From Caldilineales bacterium (GTDB taxonomy: Bacteria; Chloroflexota; Anaerolineae; JAAEKA01), in assembly GCA_025055015.1 (NCBI GenBank), contig JANWYQ010000056.1, positions 1-32,459 on the forward strand: a stretch of DNA of 32,459 nucleotides. The letters are read 5' to 3'. Under the pieces are notes generated by a model. That model ran no database searches. It was not told the origin of the DNA and saw only the letters and a program-made list of their open reading frames with translations. The position numbers were made by a program, and so were the translations under genes. This document shows, piece after piece, positions 6,972-13,740 of the stretch (positions within the stretch are counted from its first letter, which is position 1; each line of letters begins with the position of its first letter).

Positions 6972-9275
6972 TCAGAAGATGGGGTCCATGGTCAGCGCGG
7001 GATGGCCCTTCTCCTCCAGCCACGCCATCAGCCCCTCCACGTCGGTGCAGATGGTCTCGTCGGCGATCTTCTCGATCAGGTCGGGGTCGCCCTCGCGCTG
7101 GGCCACGGCCTTGAGCTCCTCGGCCATGGTCTTCTTCAGCACGCTGCTCATCCACACCACCCGCTTGAAGCCGCCGTCGGCCGAGATGAACTTGGGGCTG
7201 GTGAGGTAGTACTTGCCCACGCCCATGACGCCCGGCGTCTGCAGGCCGCCGCCCGCCATGCCGGCCAGGGTGCTGAAGGTCATGCCGGCCGGGGTCATGC
7301 TGGGGTCCTCGCGGCTGACCACCATCACGCCGTTGGCCTCAGGGATCAGCATCACGATGCACTCGAAGCAGCCGCAGGCGGTCATGGGGTTCTCCATGAT
7401 GGAGTACATGGCCACCTCGCGCACGGTGCCCTGGCTGTTGCGCTGCGCCACGGCGTTGAGGCCGGTCCAGTAGCCCTTGATGGGGTCAATGGTGTCGCCC
7501 TTGCGCACGGGCTGGTTGGGGCCGGTGGGGTTGATCTCGTAGCTGGCCTTGCAGTCCAGCCAGTTGTAGGCGCCGCACAGGCCCAGCCGCTGCGGGCTGA
7601 CGATGCAGACGTGGGTGGGTGCAAAGCTCTGGCACAGGGTGCAGGTGTAGAACTCGTCCACGCTCTCGTCGGTGAGGGAGCCCATGCGCTCGTTGCGCTC
7701 GCTGTAGGCCGCGCGGGCGACCTCCAGCCACTGGGCGTGCAGGGCGGGGTCGGTGATGATCTTGACCTGCACCTTGTCCACGATGGCGCCGAACTCGCCG
7801 TGGAAGCGGGCGTGGAGGATCTTGCCCAGGTGCTCCAGCTTGAAGCCCTTGTCGGCCGCACCCTTGCTGATGCGGATCCAGGCGATGTCGCGCTGGCCGA
7901 TGTGCTGCACGCCGCTGGCGCCGTTGATGAAGTAGTGGATCTGCCGCTCCAGCACCGGCTCGAAGTCCTTCTGCATCTTGCGGCCGGCCACCTCCACCAG
8001 GATGCCCAGGTCCATGGCGCCGCCCTCTTCCACCTGGCTGAAGTCGGGGCCGATCACCTCGACGCGGCCATCCTCCACCTGCTCCGACGGCACCATGCGC
8101 AGGTACTCGAAGGCCCGGCTGTGCTTGCCGCCGAACTCGACGCGCATGTCCTTCTTGCGCACCACCTCGCCCTCGAAGGCCGAGCCGTAGGGCACCGGCA
8201 CCGGCACCTCGGTGATCTTGATCTTGACCCCGCGGGTCTCGATGCAGCGCTGCACCAGCCGCTCGGCGCGCTCCAGGTCGTCCTTGCCGGGGATGGTGTT
8301 GAAGGGCATGGACACCACGTGCTCGTGCTGGGTGACGCCGGTGGGCAGGATCTGCGGGATGACGGTGTCGGCGATGACCGGGAAGCCGAAGTTGATGGCG
8401 CCGGCGGCCGCCGCGAACTTGAGATCGTCAATCTCGCCCAGGGCCAGCACGAAGGCAAAGACGCGGGCCCGGTTGTAGAGCAGGATCTCCCGCGCCTGGC
8501 CCGGCTTGAGGCCGCCGAAGGTGAGGGCGGAGCGGGTGGCGAAGCCCAGCGCGTAGATGGCGCTCAGGGTGTCCAGGCCGAAGGGCACGATGTAGGTGTC
8601 GTACCCCATCTCCACCCCCTCCTCCATGAGCTGGTGGATGATGCTGCGGCCGTTGACGTTGCCGCTGAGGAAGATCAGGATGTTGCGGCGCTGCAGCTCG
8701 CGCACGATCTTGACGGCCACCTCGTTGCTCTTCGCGCAGCCCACGATGGCGGCAAAGCCGGGCATCCGGCCGTCTACCAGCTGGATGCCCCAGGAGCGGA
8801 GCTGCACGTCGTCAATGGGGCCGTTGAGGTAGCCGTTGCCCCCCTTGCCGGGGCCGGCGCCGTTGCCTCCGAGACCGGCGTCGGGGCTGGTGAAGCTGCC
8901 GCCGGCCATGTGGAAGCCGGGCAAGCGCTGCGGCTCCTCACCCCGCACGAAGCGCAGGGCCTCGATGGCCTCGGCCGCGAACAGCGTCGCCATGCCGCTG
9001 TCCAGGGTCTCGCCCAGGTAGGGCATCCAGCGGGTGTCGCTGGGCATGGGGTGCAACAGCTTGCGCGCGTGCTGGAGCACGGCCTCCAGCTGGCCTATCC
9101 GCTCCACCTGGATGCCCAACATGCCGTTGATCACCGGGAGGTAGTAGGCCGTGTTGGGGAAGGCCACGGGCGCATCGGGGCCGTACTGCGCCATCGTCCG
9201 CCGTAGCAGCTCCTCCGCCTCGTTGACCAACAGATGGGCGCCGCGGATTGCTCGACTTGCGATGTATCGTGACAT
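6972..9275 (-). CDS. acsB: Acetyl-CoA synthase (CODH/ACS beta subunit), bacterial full-length form
   Basis: This enzyme condenses CO, the corrinoid-borne methyl group and CoA into acetyl-CoA at the nickel-iron A-cluster. The 767-residue product is the bacterial type with the N-terminal CODH-docking domain. The A-cluster ligands are all present: Cys545, Cys548, Cys557 and Cys567 (in TCTLCQSFAPTHVC... and LGLC) and the Cys634-Gly635-Cys636 motif for the distal nickel. Each sits 39 positions beyond the Moorella numbering (506, 509, 518, 528, 595, 597). The start at 9275 (MSRYIASRAIRGAHLLV) has GAGGAG eight bases upstream. Thirteen upstream in-frame residues come from a repeat tract and are excluded. 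It follows cooS, its complex partner, across a 112-base gap. Confidence 0.97.
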   Translation of the reverse strand: MSRYIASRAIRGAHLLVNEAEELLRRTMAQYGPDAPVAFPNTAYYLPVINGMLGIQVERIGQLEAVLQHARKLLHPMPSDTRWMPYLGETLDSGMATLFAAEAIEALRFVRGEEPQRLPGFHMAGGSFTSPDAGLGGNGAGPGKGGNGYLNGPIDDVQLRSWGIQLVDGRMPGFAAIVGCAKSNEVAVKIVRELQRRNILIFLSGNVNGRSIIHQLMEEGVEMGYDTYIVPFGLDTLSAIYALGFATRSALTFGGLKPGQAREILLYNRARVFAFVLALGEIDDLKFAAAAGAINFGFPVIADTVIPQILPTGVTQHEHVVSMPFNTIPGKDDLERAERLVQRCIETRGVKIKITEVPVPVPYGSAFEGEVVRKKDMRVEFGGKHSRAFEYLRMVPSEQVEDGRVEVIGPDFSQVEEGGAMDLGILVEVAGRKMQKDFEPVLERQIHYFINGASGVQHIGQRDIAWIRISKGAADKGFKLEHLGKILHARFHGEFGAIVDKVQVKIITDPALHAQWLEVARAAYSERNERMGSLTDESVDEFYTCTLCQSFAPTHVCIVSPQRLGLCGAYNWLDCKASYEINPTGPNQPVRKGDTIDPIKGYWTGLNAVAQRNSQGTVREVAMYSIMENPMTACGCFECIVMLIPEANGVMVVSREDPSMTPAGMTFSTLAGMAGGGLQTPGVMGVGKYYLTSPKFISADGGFKRVVWMSSVLKKTMAEELKAVAQREGDPDLIEKIADETICTDVEGLMAWLEEKGHPALTMDPIF

Positions 9276-9294
9276 TTCCTTGCTCCTCTGGGCT

Positions 9295-9399
9295 GGTGAC
9301 CGGTGATCAGTCAACGGTGATCAGTGACCGGTAAACGGCGATCGGTGACAGGAGAAGGTTGCCTCGGGACTGATTACCGATAACCGGTTACCGGTTGCC
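9295..9399. repeat. Heptad repeat tracts between cooS and acsB
   Basis: There are two blocks. Block 9295-9350 has eight perfect 7-base steps (GGTGACC, GGTGATC, AGTCAAC, GGTGATC, AGTGACC, GGTAAAC, GGCGATC, GGTGACA). Block 9372-9399 has four (GATTACC, GATAACC, GGTTACC, GGTTGCC). The cooS stop codon TAA (9388-9390) is inside the second block. The first block ends a few bases before the acsB Shine-Dalgarno. No transcription terminator is visible. Confidence 0.88.
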
Positions 9400-11400
9400 C
9401 TCTCGCGCCGGCACGCCGTACACCAACGCCTGCTGCTCCTCGAGAGGCAGCTCGAAGTAGTACTGCAGCGGATAGTCGCCGCTCTGGCCGAACTTGGTGG
9501 GGTCGTAGGCGGGCAGCTTGAGGGCCGCGCGCTTCTTGTCAATGTGCTCCAGGGCGCGACGCACGATCTCCTGCGGGTCGCTGACGAACTCCAGCTTGCC
9601 GCCGACCATGCTCTCCCAGCCGGCGGAGATCAGCCGCGACACCTCCTCGCTGAACTCGTAGGGCGACTCCACGCCGAAGAGCACGTAGGCGCCCGACGCA
9701 GCCGCGTAGGTGCCGATGGCCAGCGCCTTCTCGCTCATCCACTCCGGCGCAATGCCCACCGCCGGCAGGTCGCTGATGTCCTCGCCCAAGCCGCCCTCGG
9801 TGACCATCTGGGTCAGCACTGTGAGGATGCGGCTGTTGTCCACGCAGGAGCCCATGTGCAGCACCGGCGGGATACCCACGGCCTCGCACACCTCGCGCAG
9901 GCCGGGGCCGGCCAGCTCCAGGGCTGCCTCGCCCAGCAACATGCCGTACTTGCCCGCTGCAATAGCGCCGCAGCCGGTCTGCACCACCAGCACGTCGTTG
10001 CGCAGGAGCTCGGTGGTGATGTCGTAGTGCTCCTTGTCCTGGGTCACCTTGGGGTTGTTGCACCCCACCACCGCCGCCACCCCGCGGATGCGGCCAGCCA
10101 TGATGGCGTCGTTGAGGGGCCGGAAGGAGCCGCGGTAGGTGCCGCCCAGCATGTAGTTCAGGTACTCGTGGCTGAAGCCGGGCACCACGTCCGCCTTCAC
10201 GTCGGGGATCAGCACCTCCCCGCGGTTGGGGAAGTTGTCAATGGCCAGGCGCACGATGTCCCGGGCCACCTGCAGCGCGCGGTGCTCATCGAACTCCATG
10301 TGCAGCGCGCCGGGGATCTTCACCTTGGACGAGGTGGTGATCACCTTGGTGTGGAAGCGCTCGGCCAGGTTGGGCAGGGCCTGCATGATGCACTGCACGT
10401 CCACCACCATGGCCTCCACTGCGCCGGTCAGGATGGCCAGCTCCTGGTGCAGGAAGTTGCCGGCGCTGGGCACCCCTTGGCGCATGAGCACCTCGTTGGA
10501 GGTGCAGCAGATGCCGGCCAGGGTGATGCCGTTGGCGCCCTTGCTGCGCGCGTAGGCCAGCAGCTCCGGGTCCTGCACTGCGGCCACGATCATCTCGCTC
10601 AAGGTCGGCTCGTGGCCGTGCACCAGGATGTTGACCTCGTCCCGCTTCAGCACGCCCAGGTTGACCTGGCTTACCTTGGGGCTGGGGGTGCCGAAGAGAA
10701 TGTCGCTCAGGTCGGTGGCCCACATGCTGCCGCCCCAGCCGTCGGCCAGGGCCGTGCGCATGGCCCCTCTGAGGATGTGTTCCGGGTCCTGGTCGTCGCC
10801 CATGTGGGTGCGGTGGAGGGTGTCCACCACCTCGCGGTCAATGCCGCGCGGGGCCAGGTCCAGCTTCTTCCACAGCTCATAGCGGCGCTTGGGCGCAGTC
10901 CGCAGGTAGCTTAGCTCCCCGCGCTGCTGGCCGAACTCCGCCAGGGCCTTGCGCGCCACGTCCAGGGCCACGTCGTTGACCGTGCGCCCCTCGGTGGGCA
11001 CGCCGACGCGGCGGGCCACCTCCCAGAGCTTGGCCACGTCGCGAACCGCGTAGCCGGGGGCCTGGCCCAGGGCCACCGCCTCCAGGGTGAAGGCGAGGTC
11101 GCGGCCGTGGTCGGAGTGGGCTGCTGCGCCCGAGGCGATGGCGCGAGCCAGGTTGCGGGCGGCGATGGTCTCCACCGTGGCCCCGCAGATGCCGACCTGG
11201 CCGTCCTTGGTGATGCGGCACGGCCCCATGAAGCAGTTCTTGCAGCACATGCCGCTCTTGCCGCTGCCGATGGTGCACGGCGGCATCATCTCGGCTCGGG
11301 TGAAGGCGGTCATGATGCCCAGCTGCTCCGCCCGCGCCAGGATCGCCTGCGCCGCCGGGTCCATCGTGCGCTCGGTGATGTCGCGTCCTTTGCGTGCCAT
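9388..11400 (-). CDS. cooS: Ni-Fe carbon monoxide dehydrogenase catalytic subunit (CooS/AcsA)
   Basis: This enzyme interconverts CO2 and CO at the Ni-Fe-S C-cluster and feeds CO to acetyl-CoA synthase. The 670-residue protein has the N-terminal D- and B-cluster cysteines Cys42, Cys52, Cys53, Cys56, Cys61 and Cys72 (MCCKNCFMGPC region). All C-cluster ligand motifs are visible: HGHEPTLSE, GICCTSNE, VDVQCIMQ, VVGCNNPK, QTGCGAIAAGKYG and HMGSCVDNSR. The catalytic-lysine segment is EWMSEKALAIG. The spacing Cys42-x9-Cys52 is wider than the C-x7-C I recall for the Carboxydothermus D-cluster. The ATG at 11400 has GGAG about nine bases upstream and lies 15 bases after the regulator gene. The last residues, EGNR and TAA, are encoded by heptad repeat units. 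Because acsB is adjacent, it is the ACS-linked (AcsA) type. Confidence 0.97.
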   Translation of the reverse strand: MARKGRDITERTMDPAAQAILARAEQLGIMTAFTRAEMMPPCTIGSGKSGMCCKNCFMGPCRITKDGQVGICGATVETIAARNLARAIASGAAAHSDHGRDLAFTLEAVALGQAPGYAVRDVAKLWEVARRVGVPTEGRTVNDVALDVARKALAEFGQQRGELSYLRTAPKRRYELWKKLDLAPRGIDREVVDTLHRTHMGDDQDPEHILRGAMRTALADGWGGSMWATDLSDILFGTPSPKVSQVNLGVLKRDEVNILVHGHEPTLSEMIVAAVQDPELLAYARSKGANGITLAGICCTSNEVLMRQGVPSAGNFLHQELAILTGAVEAMVVDVQCIMQALPNLAERFHTKVITTSSKVKIPGALHMEFDEHRALQVARDIVRLAIDNFPNRGEVLIPDVKADVVPGFSHEYLNYMLGGTYRGSFRPLNDAIMAGRIRGVAAVVGCNNPKVTQDKEHYDITTELLRNDVLVVQTGCGAIAAGKYGMLLGEAALELAGPGLREVCEAVGIPPVLHMGSCVDNSRILTVLTQMVTEGGLGEDISDLPAVGIAPEWMSEKALAIGTYAAASGAYVLFGVESPYEFSEEVSRLISAGWESMVGGKLEFVSDPQEIVRRALEHIDKKRAALKLPAYDPTKFGQSGDYPLQYYFELPLEEQQALVYGVPAREGNR

Positions 11401-11415
11401 GGTTTGTCGCTCCGC

Positions 11416-11970
11416 CTAGTACTTCCTGAACTCTCCCGACATCGCCAGGTCCGCCGGGTGCGTCTGAACCGAGCGCACCGGCAGCGTGGCCCAGGCCGGG
11501 TCCGCCTTGCCCGTGGCCACGGGCACCTGATGGCCATCCCCGCCGAAGCCGGCCGGCGGATAGCCCGCATCGAGCAGGGCCTTGACGATCTGCTGCGCCG
11601 CCACGCGGCGCGGGTCGAAGGTCACGTGAACGGTCTTGAAGGCGGAGCTGGCCTGCACCTCCGCTATGCCGTCCAGGGCCAGCAGCGCCTCCCGGACCTT
11701 CAACACGTGGTGATCGGCCCACATAGTGGGCACACCCAGGATCAGTTGTTCCATCGGTGGGGCCTCCTCTGCTGTGGCCTTTTTGCCGAGTTGCTGAGCC
11801 AGTTCCATGATCACGTCGGCGTCGTAGCGCCGATGGCCGCCCAGGGTCTTCACAGAAGGGATAAGACCAGCCTCTGCCCAGCGGGTCACCGTGCTGGGCG
11901 ACACCCCAAAGATCTCTGCCACCTCCGCCCGTCCTAGCAGGCGACTCCCGGGGCGAGGCGCTCTAAACAT
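11416..11970 (-). CDS. MerR-type HTH fused to an HMA-like domain; candidate CODH/ACS operon regulator
   Basis: This is a 184-residue first gene of the operon. Residues 9-60 form a MerR/BldC-like winged helix-turn-helix (LLGRAEVAEIFGVSPSTVTRW... followed by TLGGHRRYDADVI). Residues about 73-140 look like a heavy-metal-associated ferredoxin-like fold: MEQLILGVPTMWADHHVLKV, then a helix, ASSAFKTVHVTFDP, then VKALLDAGY. The usual CxxC metal loop is replaced by TMWADHH. A 40-residue tail ends SGEFRKY. The ATG at 11970 has GGAGG eight bases upstream. A GTG three codons earlier would overlap that site. It is 15 bases from cooS, so it is surely co-transcribed. Autoregulation or metal/CO sensing is inference. 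I do not know a characterised homologue with this architecture. Confidence 0.82.
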   Translation of the reverse strand: MFRAPRPGSRLLGRAEVAEIFGVSPSTVTRWAEAGLIPSVKTLGGHRRYDADVIMELAQQLGKKATAEEAPPMEQLILGVPTMWADHHVLKVREALLALDGIAEVQASSAFKTVHVTFDPRRVAAQQIVKALLDAGYPPAGFGGDGHQVPVATGKADPAWATLPVRSVQTHPADLAMSGEFRKY

Positions 11971-11991
11971 AACCTTCACCTCCGCAAGCGG

Positions 11992-12018
11992 TTTGCTCGA
12001 TTTGAGCGATTTGCGCTG
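11992..12018. promoter_or_regulatory. Three tandem 9-bp repeats, candidate operator in the CODH/ACS operon leader
   Basis: On the plus strand three consecutive 9-mers TTTGCTCGA, TTTGAGCGA and TTTGCGCTG share the TTTG start. The first two units also form an inverted repeat GCTC-GATTT-GAGC (11995-12007). They lie between the putative -10 box and the Shine-Dalgarno of the HTH/HMA gene, where a repressor or activator could bind. The function is inferred. Confidence 0.4.
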
Positions 12019-12029
12019 TCTTCACCCCC

Positions 12030-12057
12030 ACTATACCGCGCGAATGGGCTACAGGGA
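12030..12057 (-). promoter_or_regulatory. Putative promoter of the CODH/ACS operon
   Basis: On the minus strand TATAGT (12030-12035) matches the sigma70 -10 box at five of six positions. The hexamer 17 bases upstream, TTCCCT, is a poor -35, as expected for an activator-dependent promoter. The start codon of the first gene is about 60 bases downstream. The remaining gap to aroC (12058-12220) shows only short GGCC hairpins after the aroC stop and no T-run. Confidence 0.4.
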
Positions 12058-12220
12058 AGATGTATCTGCGCTGTTTTCAACTAGTGCAAATTCATCATCT
12101 GCCTCCAGGCCGAGAGGTTCACCCTGCCTCACACCGGGCGCTAGCGAGGCGCTTTCGATTGGCCACCCAGCCTAGGCCTTCGGCCTCCCCTTTGCCGAGG
12201 CCTTCCCCGCCCGAAGGCCG

Positions 12221-13501
12221 CTACTCGAACCCGAAGCGCCAGGGCACGTTATCCATCGGCAGGTCCTCCAGCCGCGCCTGGCGCAGAGCGGCAAAGCGAG
12301 GGCGCATCTCGTCCAGGCTGTCGCCGCCCAGCTTCTCCAGCAGCGCATCGGCCAGCACGAAAGCCACCATGGCCTCGGCCACCACGCCCGCGCGCGGCAC
12401 GGCGTTGAAGTCGCTGCGCTCGTAGGTGGTGGTCTCCGGCCGGCCGGCGGCCAGGTTCACGCTGCGCAGCGGGTTGAGGGTGGTGGAGATGGGTTTCATG
12501 GCCACCCGCAGCACCAGAGGCTCGCCCGTGGTGATGCCGCCCTCCAGGCCGCCGGCCCGGTTCGTCCGCCGCACCAGGCGTCCGCCGCTCCTGCCCTCCC
12601 CTGGCTCTCCGGCGCTCCTCTCTCCGCCCCCTTCTCCTCCCTCTTTCCTTTCCCTCGTTTCCCCCTGCTCCGGCATCTCCTCAGCCTCGTCGAGAAAGAT
12701 CTCGTCGTGCACCTCCGTCCCCCAGCGATCGGCGTTCTCGAAGGCGGGGCCGATCTCGACGCCCTTGATGGCGTGGATGGAGCCCACCGCGCCCATCAGC
12801 CGGCCGCTGAGCCGCCGGTCCCAGTGCACGTGGCTGCCCAGGCCCGGCGGCAGGCCGATGGCCACCACCTCAAAGACCCCACCCACCGTGTCGCGGGCCT
12901 GCATGGTCTCCCACACCCGCCGGCGCATGGCCTCTGCGGCCTCGGCGTCGGGACAGCGCAGGTCGTTCTGCTCGGCCAGGGCGAAGCGCTCGGGGTAGCT
13001 TAGCGCCGCCAGCCGCGCGGGGTCGGCGTGTACCCCGCCGATGGCGGTGACGTAGCTGCCCACTTGGATGTTGAACTGGCGCAACAGGGCCTTGCAGATG
13101 GCGCCCACGGCGACTCGGGCTGCGGTCTCGCGCGCGCTGGCCCGCTCCAGCGCCAGCCGCAGGTCGCGATAGCCGTACTTGATGGCGCCGGTCAGGTCGG
13201 CGTGGCCGGGGCGCGGGGTGGTCATCGGCGGGATGTCGCGGTCGCGCCACTTGGCGTAGTCGCGGTTCTCGATCAGCAGGGCGATGGGCGCGCCCGTCGT
13301 GTGGCCGGCCATGACGCCGCCCAGGATGCGCGCGGTGTCCTGCTCGATCTTCATGCGCCCGCCCGCGCCATAGCTGAGCTGGCGACGGGCCAGCTCGTGC
13401 GCCAGGTCTTCAGGGGTCAGGGGCAGCCCGGCCGGCATGCCCTCCAGGATGGCCGTCAGCGCCGGCCCGTGCGACTCGCCGGCTGTCAAGAAGCGTAACA
13501 T
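12221..13501 (-). CDS. aroC: Chorismate synthase with a low-complexity insert
   Basis: AroC converts 5-enolpyruvylshikimate-3-phosphate to chorismate using reduced FMN. It is the last common step of aromatic amino acid synthesis. The 426-residue protein has the GESHG motif near the N-terminus, RPGHADL, the ERASARETAARVA signature, SIHAIKGVEIG and the TNRAGGLEGGITTGEP region. Between HDEI (His265) and RRTNRAGG (about residue 310) lies a 30-35-residue segment rich in Gly, Glu and Arg that is not normal for the family. It explains the length above the usual 360-390. The DNA there is almost pure purine on the coding strand. The start at 13501 gives MLRFLTAGESHG with no strong Shine-Dalgarno. A good promoter lies about 80 bases upstream. 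It is divergent from the peptidase gene. Confidence 0.96.
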   Translation of the reverse strand: MLRFLTAGESHGPALTAILEGMPAGLPLTPEDLAHELARRQLSYGAGGRMKIEQDTARILGGVMAGHTTGAPIALLIENRDYAKWRDRDIPPMTTPRPGHADLTGAIKYGYRDLRLALERASARETAARVAVGAICKALLRQFNIQVGSYVTAIGGVHADPARLAALSYPERFALAEQNDLRCPDAEAAEAMRRRVWETMQARDTVGGVFEVVAIGLPPGLGSHVHWDRRLSGRLMGAVGSIHAIKGVEIGPAFENADRWGTEVHDEIFLDEAEEMPEQGETRERKEGGEGGGERSAGEPGEGRSGGRLVRRTNRAGGLEGGITTGEPLVLRVAMKPISTTLNPLRSVNLAAGRPETTTYERSDFNAVPRAGVVAEAMVAFVLADALLEKLGGDSLDEMRPRFAALRQARLEDLPMDNVPWRFGFE

Positions 13502-13578
13502 GCGATGGGATACCTGAGCTCAAAAATAGTGAAGGGGCCTTTCCGCTGCCGTGGCGTCGGGAGCGGCGACCGGATGCG

Positions 13579-13607
13579 ATTATAGCGCCGAAGGTCCCCC
13601 AGGGCAA
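13579..13607 (-). promoter_or_regulatory. Sigma70-type promoter for aroC
   Basis: On the minus strand there is TTGCCC (13602-13607), a 17-base spacer, and a perfect TATAAT (13579-13584). This gives a leader of roughly 70 bases before the aroC ATG. Confidence 0.6.
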
Positions 13608-13678
13608 CCGGAGCGCGCGTCCCCGCGGCCACCGGCTGCCCGGCTGCGGCGCCGAAGCTGTCGGCCGGGCAGGCCAAC

Positions 13679-13707
13679 TTTTCCGCTCCCTCACCTTGTG
13701 GTACACT
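13679..13707 (+). promoter_or_regulatory. Putative extended -10 promoter for the first M3B peptidase gene
   Basis: TACACT (13702-13707) is preceded by TGG, forming an extended -10 element. TTTTCC lies 17 bases upstream as a weak -35. The start codon follows 33 bases later behind a GGAGAGAGG Shine-Dalgarno. Confidence 0.45.
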
Positions 13708-13740
13708 GCGCCGGACTTTGCTTACCGGAGAGAGGACCCT

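Noticed and set aside
2534..9206. Very long plus-strand reading frames of 778 and 940 residues opposite acsV/acsC and acsB
   Set aside because: They run antisense to unmistakable CODH/ACS genes, are rich in His, Gln, Ala and Val as expected for antisense of GC-rich codons, and contain no recognisable motif or Shine-Dalgarno.
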